64,000 bases of DNA from Streptomyces sp. YIM 130001 (GTDB lineage Bacteria > Actinomycetota > Actinomycetes > Streptomycetales > Streptomycetaceae), in contig NZ_KZ984556.1 of the NCBI RefSeq assembly GCF_003574445.1, positions 238,721 to 302,720 of the forward strand, written 5' to 3'. A program made the position numbers and the translations under genes. Under the pieces are notes generated by a model, which was given only the letters and a program-made list of their open reading frames with translations, was not told the DNA's origin and ran no database searches. Shown in pieces: positions 42,347 to 50,248 of this stretch. The first letter of the stretch is position 1; each line of letters starts with the position of its first letter.

Positions 42347-43278
42347 CGGCGACGGACCTGTCCGGGGCCGACGACTCGCGTGCGTACGACTTGGTGGTGG
42401 TGGGCTCGGCCAACGCCGATCTGGTGGTGGAGGTCGAGCGACGGCCCGGCGCCGGCGAGACGGTGCTCGGCAGCGACCTGGTGGTCCTCCCGGGCGGCAA
42501 GGGCGCGAACCAGTCCTGTGCGGCAGGCCGGCTCGGGGCGCGGACGGCACTGCTCGCGCGGGTGGGCGACGACGCGTACGGGCGGTTGCTGCTCGACTCG
42601 CAGCGGGCTGCCGGGGTGGACACCTCGGGTGTGCTGGTCGGCGGGGCACCCACCGGGGTCGCGCTGATCACGGTGGACCCGTCGGGCGACAACAGCATCG
42701 TGGTGGCCCCGGGAGCGAACGCCCGCCTCACCCCTGCGGATGTCCGTGCGGCGGGCCGGCTCCTCGCGTCGGCCCGGGTGGTGTCCGTACAGCTGGAGAT
42801 TCCGCTGGAGACGGTCGGCGAGGTGGTCCGCGCACTGCCCGCGGGCACCCGCCTCGTGCTGAATCCGTCGCCGCCCGCTCCCCTGCCGCCGGAGGTGCTC
42901 GCGGCCTGCGACCCCCTGGTCGTCAACGAGCACGAGGCCCGGTACGTCCTCGGGGACGGGGCGGGCGGCAAGCCGGAGGAGTGGGCACCGGCGCTGCTCG
43001 CGCTCGGCCCGCGCTCGGTCGTCGTCACGCTGGGCGAGCGGGGTGCGCTGGTCGCCGAAGGCTCGGTGGCGCCGGTCCACGTGCCGAGCCCCCAGGTCGA
43101 CGCGGTCGACACCACCGGCGCGGGCGACGCCTTCACCGCGGCGCTCGCCTGTCGCCTCGCCCGGGCCGACGCCCTCCCACAAGCGGCGGCCTACGCGACC
43201 CGGGTCGCCGCAGCCACAGTCGTCCGCAGGGGCGCCCAGGCGTCCTACCCGACAGCGGCGGAGATCACTGCCCCATGA
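42343..43278 (+). CDS. rbsK: Ribokinase
   Basis: A 311-residue PfkB-family kinase phosphorylating ribose (or a similar sugar) after uptake. SANADLVVEVERRPGAGETV is the N-terminal signature, GGKGANQSCAAGRLG binds the sugar, NEHEAR is the metal/phosphate motif, and DTTGAGDAFTAAL carries the catalytic Asp. GTG 42343 overlaps the fused permease stop (GTGA), so it is translationally coupled as the last operon gene. No RbsD mutarotase or RbsR regulator is adjacent. Confidence 0.93.
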   Translation: MTATDLSGADDSRAYDLVVVGSANADLVVEVERRPGAGETVLGSDLVVLPGGKGANQSCAAGRLGARTALLARVGDDAYGRLLLDSQRAAGVDTSGVLVGGAPTGVALITVDPSGDNSIVVAPGANARLTPADVRAAGRLLASARVVSVQLEIPLETVGEVVRALPAGTRLVLNPSPPAPLPPEVLAACDPLVVNEHEARYVLGDGAGGKPEEWAPALLALGPRSVVVTLGERGALVAEGSVAPVHVPSPQVDAVDTTGAGDAFTAALACRLARADALPQAAAYATRVAAATVVRRGAQASYPTAAEITAP

Positions 43279-43346
43279 CCAGCCGCGCCACGCAACTCCA
43301 CCACACCCACCTACAAGCCCGCCCGGTGCTCCCTCGGCAGGCCGAC

Positions 43347-43446
43347 CGCCCGACGCGCCTCCGTCCGGCCCGCCCGACGCCCACCCGCCAAGCCCACCCC
43401 GGCGCTCCCTCGACAAGCCCGCCCGACGCGCCTCCGTCCGGCCCGC
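43347..43446. repeat. 27-bp direct repeat
   Basis: An identical 27-bp sequence containing GCCTCCGTCCGGCCCGC lies at 43347-43373 and 43420-43446, with decayed related copies in between. Confidence 0.8.
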
Positions 43447-43488
43447 TCAGCGCTCACTCGACGAGCCCGCCCGGCGCTGCCTTGGGCC

Positions 43489-43538
43489 CGTCCGGCGCTT
43501 GAGGACAAAGAAAAAGCCAGTCCGGCGCTTGGGGACAA
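43489..43538. repeat. Streptomyces dispersed repeat, two copies
   Basis: GTCCGGCGCTTGAGGACAA (from 43490) and GTCCGGCGCTTGGGGACAA (from 43520) differ at one base and have a 30-bp period. I recognise this unit as a very common intergenic repeat in Streptomyces genomes; a degenerate CCGGCGCTGCCTTGGGC precedes it. Confidence 0.7.
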
Positions 43539-43676
43539 GGCGCCCAGCGCCGGGCTGGCAGAACACTCCGGTCCGCCCCAAGGACACCGCGCGGGCCCGG
43601 GCCGACCGTCAGCGCACCCCGTCCGGCCCGAGGACACAGCGCCAAGGCTGGAACACGCCCCCCGACCGGCCCGAGG

Positions 43677-43898
43677 TCAGAGCTTGTCCATCCCCGTATA
43701 CGGCGTAGGGATCCGGGCCTGGCGAGCGCCGAAGTCGACCAGCATGGCCACGCCCTCCTCGACCCCGATGATCCTGCCCAGGCCGTGACGGTCGTGCGAG
43801 ACGCGGTCCCCCAGCGCGAACTCCTTCACCACAGGAAGCGCGGGGGCTTTGAAGGGACTGGTGGCCAGATGGCGCCGGGGCGCGGATCGCTTTGTCAT
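43677..43898 (-). CDS. Small CarD/Tudor-like conserved protein
   Basis: A 73-residue protein common in Streptomyces. After a basic start (MTKRSAPRRHLATSPFKAPA) comes a compact beta domain FALGDRVSHDRHGLGRIIG then VEEGVAMLVDFGARQARI, like the CarD/UvrD C-terminal Tudor-like fold. ATG 43898 has no good ribosome site but lies 7 bases after CATACT, suggesting a leaderless mRNA. It is next to the Ku gene on the same strand but 82 bases downstream of it. A DNA- or RNA polymerase-binding role is only a guess. Confidence 0.75.
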   Translation of the reverse strand: MTKRSAPRRHLATSPFKAPALPVVKEFALGDRVSHDRHGLGRIIGVEEGVAMLVDFGARQARIPTPYTGMDKL

Positions 43899-43980
43899 TG
43901 CCGTCAGTATGCGCCACGGTTGCGCTGCGCGGGAGCCGTCCGCCGTGAAGTGGACGCGCCTGCGCCGGTCACCCCGGTGT

Positions 43981-45186
43981 TCAGGCCGATGCCCGCTTGC
44001 GCGGCGCCGCCTTCTTGGCCGTCTTCTTGGCGGTCGAGGTGGACTTCGCGGCCTTGGCCCCCTGCGACCTGCCGGCCGCCGACTTGGACGAGGTGGACTT
44101 GGCGCCGGAGGACCTGGCGGTGGAGGCCTTGGCCCCGGAGGCCGCGGCCGACGACGTGGACGCCTTGGCCGACTTCGACGTGGACGCCTTGGAGCCGCTG
44201 CCGGAGGCCGACGACGTGGACTTCGCGGTCTTCTTCGCCGCCGTCTTCCGGGGCGCACCGGACGTCGACTTCTTGCCACCGACCTGTTTGGGGGCGGCCG
44301 GCGCGGACTTGCGGGCGGCCGTCTTCTTGCGCCCCGCGAGCTGTGTCACCTCGGCGGTCTCACCGGAGTCGGCGGCATCACCGGACGCCTCCGCGTCGCC
44401 GCCTTCGCCGCGGGCCTCCTGCGCGGCGCGCACGCTGCTCTCCAGGGCCGCCATGAGGTCGATCACCTTGCCGCCGGAGTCCCGCCTCTCGGCGGCGGGG
44501 GCCGGTTCGACGCCGTCGGTCTTGGCGGCCAGCATGTCCTCGACCGCCTCGCGGTAGTCGTCGTGCAGGGTCGAGATGTCGACCTCGCCGAGGGTGTCCA
44601 TCAGCGCGTCGGCGAGATCGAGTTCGGCGTCGCGGACGCTGACGTGCTCGTCGGGCGCGGCGGACTCGGGCGCGCGGATCTCGTCGGGCCAGAGCAGCCC
44701 GTGCATGGCGATGGTGTCGTCGACGACGCGGAGCATGCCGAGCCGCTCGCGCCCGCGCAGCGCGAACTTGGCGATGGCCACCTTCTTGCTCCGCTTGAGG
44801 GCCTCCCGCAGCAAGGTGTACGGCTTGGCGGCCGGCACGCCGTTCGCCGCCAGGTAGTAGGCGGTGCTCATCTGGAGCGGGTCGATGCTGTTCTCCGGGA
44901 CGAAGGAGACGATGTCGATCGTCCTGGCCGTCGGGATGGGCAGCGCCGCCAGGTCCTCGTCGGTGATCGGGAGGATCGAGCCGTCCGCGTCCTCGTAGCC
45001 CTTGCCGATCTCGGCGGACGGGACCTCCTTCTCCTCCAGCTCGCAGACCTTGCGGTACCGGATGCGGCCGCCGTCGGCGGTGTGGATCTGGCGGAAGGAG
45101 ATCGAGTGGTTCTCGGTGGCGTTGACCAGCTTGATCGGGATGCTGACCAGACCGAACGAGATCGCGCCGTTCCATATCGATCGCAC
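43981..45186 (-). CDS. ku: Non-homologous end-joining protein Ku
   Basis: A 401-residue homodimeric DNA-end-binding protein. Residues 1-260 are the bacterial Ku core: RSIWNGAISFGLVSIPIKLV; GGRIRYRKVCELEEKEV; FVPENSIDPLQMSTAYYL; ALRGRERLGMLRVVDDTIAM. Residues about 290-401 are a Lys/Ala/Ser/Thr tail with many AAKKTAK and KAST repeats, resembling histone H1. Such tails add DNA binding and ligase contact in long actinobacterial Ku proteins. GTG 45186 is divergent from the LigD-type polymerase gene, 113 bases apart. Confidence 0.96.
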   Translation of the reverse strand: MRSIWNGAISFGLVSIPIKLVNATENHSISFRQIHTADGGRIRYRKVCELEEKEVPSAEIGKGYEDADGSILPITDEDLAALPIPTARTIDIVSFVPENSIDPLQMSTAYYLAANGVPAAKPYTLLREALKRSKKVAIAKFALRGRERLGMLRVVDDTIAMHGLLWPDEIRAPESAAPDEHVSVRDAELDLADALMDTLGEVDISTLHDDYREAVEDMLAAKTDGVEPAPAAERRDSGGKVIDLMAALESSVRAAQEARGEGGDAEASGDAADSGETAEVTQLAGRKKTAARKSAPAAPKQVGGKKSTSGAPRKTAAKKTAKSTSSASGSGSKASTSKSAKASTSSAAASGAKASTARSSGAKSTSSKSAAGRSQGAKAAKSTSTAKKTAKKAAPRKRASA

Positions 45187-45299
45187 GTGTTACCCCTTTG
45201 CGGAGGCTGCCGCTCCGGTGCCCCGGGGCCGGATCGCGCCCTGTCTCGTTTGCGGTGGAATCGTGGTGGAATTTCTTCTTTGCGTGGGATTCTCATCGT

Positions 45300-46196
45300 A
45301 TGACGCCCATCACAGAGGTGGAGGGGCGACGGATCGCGCTCTCGAACCTGGACAAGGTGCTCTATCCCGCGAGCGGCTTCACCAAGGGCGAGGTGCTGCA
45401 CTACTACGCGGTCGCCGCCGGCTCGCTGCTCAGCCACCTGTACAACCGGCCCGTCTCGTTCCTGCGCTTCCCCGACGGGCCCGACGGCCAGCGGTTCTTC
45501 GCCAAGAACGTGCCTCCGGGCACCCCGTCCTGGGTCCGTACCGCCGAGGTTCCGCGGCGGCACGGATCCAGGACGGGGGGCCCGCTGCGCCAGGTGCTCG
45601 TGCAGGACATGGCGAGCCTGATGTGGTCGGCCAATCTGGTGACGGAGTACCACACGCCGCAGTGGCAGACCGACCGTCCGGGCGTCGCCGACCGGCTGGT
45701 GCTCGACCTCGATCCGGGGCCTCCGGCCACCGTCGTGGAGTGCTGCCGGGTCGCGCTCTGGCTGCGCGAGCGCCTGGCCGCCGACGCACTGCGGGCGTAC
45801 GCGAAGACCTCCGGGTCCAAGGGCCTGCACCTGCTGGTCCCGCTCGAGCCGACCCCGTCCGAGAAGGTGTCGGCGTACGCGAAGGAGCTCGCCGTGGAGG
45901 CGGAGCGCGAGCTCGCCGGTCTCGCCCTGCACCGGATGACCCGCAGCCTGCGCCCCGGCAAGGTCTTCGTCGACCACAGCCAGAACGCCGCCGCCAAGAC
46001 CACCGCCACCCCGTACACCCTGCGGGCCCGTCCGGAGCCGACCGTCTCGGCGCCGGTGACCTGGGACGAGGTGGAGTCCTGCACGGCGCCGTCCGAGCTG
46101 TCCTTCCTGGCGGGCGACATGGGGGCCCGGCTCGCCCGGCACGGCGATCTGCTCGCCCCGCTGCTCAACCCGAACCGGGCGGGCCGGCTGCCGTGA
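45300..46196 (+). CDS. ligD (polymerase): LigD-type DNA polymerase/primase domain protein
   Basis: A 298-residue stand-alone AEP-superfamily polymerase that fills gaps with ribo- or deoxyribonucleotides during end joining. LSNLDKVLYPASGFTKGEVL, the catalytic LVLDLDPGP (D-x-D), TSGSKGLHLLVPL and GKVFVDHSQNAAAKTT are intact. ATG 45300 begins MTPITEVEGRRIALS; the ribosome site is weak. It is divergent from Ku and followed by the ligase gene 60 bases away, so LigD is split into separate proteins here. Confidence 0.93.
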   Translation: MTPITEVEGRRIALSNLDKVLYPASGFTKGEVLHYYAVAAGSLLSHLYNRPVSFLRFPDGPDGQRFFAKNVPPGTPSWVRTAEVPRRHGSRTGGPLRQVLVQDMASLMWSANLVTEYHTPQWQTDRPGVADRLVLDLDPGPPATVVECCRVALWLRERLAADALRAYAKTSGSKGLHLLVPLEPTPSEKVSAYAKELAVEAERELAGLALHRMTRSLRPGKVFVDHSQNAAAKTTATPYTLRARPEPTVSAPVTWDEVESCTAPSELSFLAGDMGARLARHGDLLAPLLNPNRAGRLP

Positions 46197-46256
46197 GACC
46201 CGGGGGCGGCCCCGCGCGGAACTGCGGGGAGCGGCGTCCGGGAGGACCCTTGGTAC

Positions 46257-47168
46257 ATGCCCGTGAAACCGTCGCCCGCCGTGGTCCTGAGGCCGCCCGT
46301 CCCGGTGATGCGGCCGCGCGCGGTGCCGAGCGTGCCGGGGCCCGGGGGGCTGCCCGGCGGGGCGCAGTACTCGATCAAGCTGGACGGGTTCCGTGCGGTC
46401 GCCTTCCGTCTGGAGTCGCGGGTGGTGCTGCAGTCGCGCTCGGGGCGCGATCTGGCTCCGGAGTTCCCCGAGGTCACGGCGGCGCTCACCGAGCAGCTCA
46501 CGCCGGGTGCGGTACTCGACGGGGAACTGTGCGCCTACCGGGACGGACGGCTCGCCTTCCAAGAACTGCTGCGTTCCCCGGCGGCGCGGGACCGCGACGG
46601 GGTGCCGGTGTACTTCATCGCCTTCGACGCACTCGCCACCCCCGGCCGCGACCTGCGCTCACTGCCGCTGCGCGAGCGCTGGGACCGGCTCGACGAGCTG
46701 CTGCCGCCGGGCGTTCCCGGCGCCCAGCGGGTCCTCGCCACCACCGCGTACGAGACGGCCCTGACCTGGTACCGGGACATGCGGACGGTCGGTGTGGAGG
46801 GCGTGGTGGCGAAGGCTCTGGACTCGCCGTACTCGACGGCGGCGGCCTGGGCGTGGCAGAAGGTGCGGCACAGCGACACCCGGGAGGCGGCGGTCGTCGG
46901 GTTCACCGGCACAGCCGTGCGGGCCCGCGCGCTGGTACTCGTCCTGCCCGGTGACGACGCACCGGTGCTCTCGAGTCCGCTCACTCCGCCGGTGCGGGCG
47001 CGCGCCCAGCGGGTGCTGCCGCCGCCTGACGGCCGGGGCGTGATCACGGCGGTGGGGCTCGGCGACGTCCCGTACCTGACCGTGCCGTCGGGTGTCTTCG
47101 TGGAGGTGCGGCGGCTGGCGACACGACACGCGACGGTGTCGGTGGTGCGGTTCCGCGAGCCCGACTGA
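46257..47168 (+). CDS. ATP-dependent DNA ligase (LigD-like ligase)
   Basis: A 303-residue ligase with an adenylation domain (1-205) and OB fold (210-303). The nucleophile K41 is in YSIKLDGFR (motif I KxDG). AVLDGELCAYRDG is motif III, VYFIAFDALA motif IIIa, GVEGVVAKALDSPY motif IV and WQKVRH motif V. The N-terminus lacks the usual longer DNA-binding lead. ATG 46257 has GGGAGGA about 11 bases upstream. It works with the adjacent polymerase and Ku to seal double-strand breaks. Confidence 0.92.
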   Translation: MPVKPSPAVVLRPPVPVMRPRAVPSVPGPGGLPGGAQYSIKLDGFRAVAFRLESRVVLQSRSGRDLAPEFPEVTAALTEQLTPGAVLDGELCAYRDGRLAFQELLRSPAARDRDGVPVYFIAFDALATPGRDLRSLPLRERWDRLDELLPPGVPGAQRVLATTAYETALTWYRDMRTVGVEGVVAKALDSPYSTAAAWAWQKVRHSDTREAAVVGFTGTAVRARALVLVLPGDDAPVLSSPLTPPVRARAQRVLPPPDGRGVITAVGLGDVPYLTVPSGVFVEVRRLATRHATVSVVRFREPD

Positions 47169-47271
47169 GGCACCGTCACCGCCCGCACGCCGGACGGCCC
47201 GTGCACACCGGGCCCGCGCCCGACGTGGTGGTTGGGAGGCAGGGCGGGACAGCCTTGCTACTTTGCCCGGT

Positions 47272-48645
47272 ATGACCGGAACGATGGTGGATGTCGCGGA
47301 CCGCCCCGAGACCCCCGTCCCGGCGGTCCGCGTCCCTCATCGCCGCGGCACCGAACTCGCCCTGCTCGTCCTCGCGGTGCTCATCTGCCTCCTCGGCTAC
47401 GTCTATCTGGGGCTGGCCCGGGACGGCGCCGTTCCGCCCGACGCCCTCGGTTACGGCGGCGGGCTCGGCGCCCTGGCCCTCGTCGCCCATCTGGCCGTAC
47501 GGCTGCGGGCCCCCTGCGCCGATCCCCTGCTGCTGCCCATCGCGGTGCTGCTCAACGGGCTCGGCCTGGTCCTCATCCACCGCCTCGACCTGGAGACACC
47601 GGGGCAGGAGGCGGCGCTCGCCCAACTGGTGTGGTCCACGGCGGGGGTGGGCCTGTTCATCGTGACGGTCTTCTTCCTGCGCGACCACCGGACCCTGCAG
47701 CGGTACGCCTACGTCTCGGTCGTCGCGGCCCTGCTGCTGCTCGCCGCGCCGGTCGCCTTCCCCGCGGTGAACGGTGCGCGGATCTGGGTGCGGATCGGCG
47801 GACTCTCGCTGCAGCCAGCCGAGTTCTCGAAGGTGCTGCTCGCCGTGTTCTTCGCCGCCTATCTCGCGGCGAACCGGAGCGCGCTCACGTACGCGGGACG
47901 CCGGCTGTGGCGGCTGCGGCTGCCGACCGCGCGGGTGCTGGGGCCGGTCGTCACGATCTGGCTGCTCAGCGTCGGCTGCCTGGCCCTCGAGCGGGATCTC
48001 GGCACCTCGATGCTGTTCTTCGGGCTCTTCGTGATCCTGCTGTACGTCGCGACCGGGCGGGCCGGGTGGATCGCCGCGGGGCTGCTGCTCGCCGCGGCCG
48101 GGGCGTGGGTGGTCGGCTCGTTCGAGCCGCATGTGGCCGGCCGGGTCTCCGACTGGCTGCACCCCCTGGCCTCCGTCGAGGCGGGCCTCGGGCCGAACCA
48201 ACTCACCCAGTCCCTCTACGCGTTCGCCTCCGGCGGGCTGCTCGGCACGGGCCTCGGGCTCGGCCACTCGACGCTCATCGGCTTCGCCGCGAAGTCGGAC
48301 TTCGTCCTCGCCACGGCCGGTGAGGAGCTGGGCCTGACCGGCCTGAGCGCGATCTTCCTGCTCTACGCACTGCTCGTGGCGCGCGGCTACCGGGTGGCGC
48401 TCGGCCTGCGCGACCCGTTCGGACGGCTGCTCGCCGTGGGGCTCGCCGCGATCGTGGCCTTGCAGGTGTTCGTGATCGCGGGCGGGGTGACGGGGCTCAT
48501 CCCGCTGACCGGTATGCCGATGCCGTTCCTCGCGCAGGGCGGCTCGTCGGTGGTGAGCAACTGGCTGATCGTGGCGCTCCTGATCCGCCTCAGCGACTCC
48601 GCGCGCGACCGCGGGCCCGGCACCGACCTGGAGGAAGCGGCATGA
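47272..48645 (+). CDS. SEDS peptidoglycan polymerase (FtsW/RodA family)
   Basis: A 457-residue membrane glycosyltransferase polymerising lipid II. About 10-12 helices are predicted. Signature segments are NGARIWVRIGGLSLQPAEFSKV, LLALERDLGTSMLFF-like ALERDLGTSML, and the C-terminal TGLIPLTGMPMPFLAQGGSS with the conserved Pro/Gly loop. ATG 47272 follows TACTTT-GCCCGGT and could be leaderless; ATG 47284 is the alternative. Its stop overlaps the start of the class B PBP, forming a SEDS-bPBP pair outside the main division cluster, probably for growth-stage- or sporulation-specific wall synthesis. Confidence 0.93.
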   Translation: MTGTMVDVADRPETPVPAVRVPHRRGTELALLVLAVLICLLGYVYLGLARDGAVPPDALGYGGGLGALALVAHLAVRLRAPCADPLLLPIAVLLNGLGLVLIHRLDLETPGQEAALAQLVWSTAGVGLFIVTVFFLRDHRTLQRYAYVSVVAALLLLAAPVAFPAVNGARIWVRIGGLSLQPAEFSKVLLAVFFAAYLAANRSALTYAGRRLWRLRLPTARVLGPVVTIWLLSVGCLALERDLGTSMLFFGLFVILLYVATGRAGWIAAGLLLAAAGAWVVGSFEPHVAGRVSDWLHPLASVEAGLGPNQLTQSLYAFASGGLLGTGLGLGHSTLIGFAAKSDFVLATAGEELGLTGLSAIFLLYALLVARGYRVALGLRDPFGRLLAVGLAAIVALQVFVIAGGVTGLIPLTGMPMPFLAQGGSSVVSNWLIVALLIRLSDSARDRGPGTDLEEAA

Positions 48646-50198
48646 CCAGCGGCGACAGCGGCGACACCGGCGACACGAAGACGCTCGAGGCCGGCAGCAT
48701 CCCGCGCGGCGGCGGCGACATGACCCGGCACATCCGGCAGGCCGCCGCGCTCTGCCTCCTCCTGGTCCTGCTCGTGCTGCTCAACGCGACCCGGATCCAG
48801 GTCTTCGAGTCCCGCGGCTACGACGAGGACCCGGCCAACCGGCGCGGTGTCATCGCCCGCTACGACCAGCCCCGGGGCGACATCCTGGCCGGCGGCCGGC
48901 CGGTGACCGGCTCGAAGGACACCGGCGAGCAACTGCGCTACGAACGCACGTACCGCAACGGCCCGTTGTACGCCCCGGTCACCGGCTACGCCTCCCAGTC
49001 GTACGGCACGAGTCTGCTCGAGCGGACCGGGGACGGGCTGCTCGCCGGGACCGATCCGATGCTCCAGCCGCTGCCCCTGTGGAACGACTTCACCCGCTCC
49101 CGCGAGCCGGGCGGCGCCGTGCACACCACCATCTCCCCCGCGGTCCAGCAGGCCGCCTTCGCCTCGCTCGGCGCCAAGCGCGGTGCGGTCGCCGCGATCG
49201 AGCCGTCCACCGGTCGCATCCTGGCCCTCGTCTCCACCCCGTCCTACGACCCGGCCCTGCTCTCCGGGAACGGCCCCGAGGTGAAGCAGAACTGGAAGCA
49301 CCTGACCACCGCACCGGGCAAGCCGATGCTCAACCGGGCCATCCGGCAGACGTATCCGCCCGGCTCCGCCTTCAAGGTGGTCACCGCGGCGGCCGCTCTC
49401 GACAAGGGCACGATCGGCGACGTGGACGCCCGCACCAAGTCGCCCGATCCGTACACCCTGCCCGGCACCACGACCAAGCTGTCCAACCCGGTGGACGGCT
49501 GCGAGGACGCCTCGCTGCGCTACGCGTTCGTCTGGTCCTGCAACACGGTGTTCGCCCGGCTCGGTGTCGAGGTGGGCCAGAAGGCGGTGGCCGACACGGC
49601 GAAGCGGTTCGGCTTCAACGACTCCGGGCTGCGGATCCCCGCCGCGGTATCCCGCAGCACCTTCGACACCTCGATGGACGACGCGCAGCTCGCCCTGTCG
49701 TCGATCGGCCAGTACGACACCCGTGCGACCCCGCTGCAGATGGCGATGGTGGCCTCGGCCGTCGCGAACAGCGGTGACCTGAAGACGCCGCATCTGGTGG
49801 ACCGTACGACCGACGAGGACGGCGATCCGCTCACCGTGGAGAGCGGCATGTCGTTGCGGCAGACGTTCAATCCGCGGACCGCCGGCGTGCTGCGGGAGTT
49901 GATGGTGGAGGCGGTCGAGAAGGGAACGGGCGGCCAGGCGGCGATCCCGGGCGCCACGGTCGGCGGCAAGACCGGCACCGCCCAGCACGGACTGGGCAAC
50001 GCCGGTGTGCCGTATGCCTGGTTCATCTCCTGGGCCCAGGCGAAGGACGCCTCGCAGCCGGCCGTCGCCCTCGCGGTGGTCGTCGAGGAGGCGGCCCTCG
50101 ACCGTGACGACATCAGCGGCGGCGGCAGCGCGGCCCCGGTCGCCCGCGCGGTGATGCAGGCAGCGCTGCGCGAAGCACCCGGTGAGGGCGCGCCCTGA
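48642..50198 (+). CDS. pbpA: Class B penicillin-binding protein (transpeptidase)
   Basis: A 518-residue, single-pass membrane D,D-transpeptidase cross-linking peptidoglycan. The transmembrane helix is at 34-50. Active-site motifs are S242-A-F-K245 (PPGSAFKVV), S300-C-N302 and K444-T-G-T (GGKTGTAQHG), and a dimerisation/pedestal region occupies 60-160. ATG 48642 overlaps the SEDS gene stop; M27 is an alternative start. It is shorter than FtsI and resembles mycobacterial PbpA. It works with the upstream SEDS polymerase. Confidence 0.94.
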   Translation: MTSGDSGDTGDTKTLEAGSIPRGGGDMTRHIRQAAALCLLLVLLVLLNATRIQVFESRGYDEDPANRRGVIARYDQPRGDILAGGRPVTGSKDTGEQLRYERTYRNGPLYAPVTGYASQSYGTSLLERTGDGLLAGTDPMLQPLPLWNDFTRSREPGGAVHTTISPAVQQAAFASLGAKRGAVAAIEPSTGRILALVSTPSYDPALLSGNGPEVKQNWKHLTTAPGKPMLNRAIRQTYPPGSAFKVVTAAAALDKGTIGDVDARTKSPDPYTLPGTTTKLSNPVDGCEDASLRYAFVWSCNTVFARLGVEVGQKAVADTAKRFGFNDSGLRIPAAVSRSTFDTSMDDAQLALSSIGQYDTRATPLQMAMVASAVANSGDLKTPHLVDRTTDEDGDPLTVESGMSLRQTFNPRTAGVLRELMVEAVEKGTGGQAAIPGATVGGKTGTAQHGLGNAGVPYAWFISWAQAKDASQPAVALAVVVEEAALDRDDISGGGSAAPVARAVMQAALREAPGEGAP

Positions 50199-50248
50199 TC
50201 CGCCTCAGGCCGTGCCGAACCACCTCGGTGACCACGGGACGGCTCGGG

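Larger units (their letters stand above)
43279..43676. other. Repeat-rich non-coding region after rbsK
   Basis: No gene is supported. The 398 bases contain a 27-bp direct repeat (43347-43373 and 43420-43446) and two copies of a GTCCGGCGCTTGAGGACAA-type unit. The open frames through it are repetitive Pro/Arg/Ala artefacts. Confidence 0.6.
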
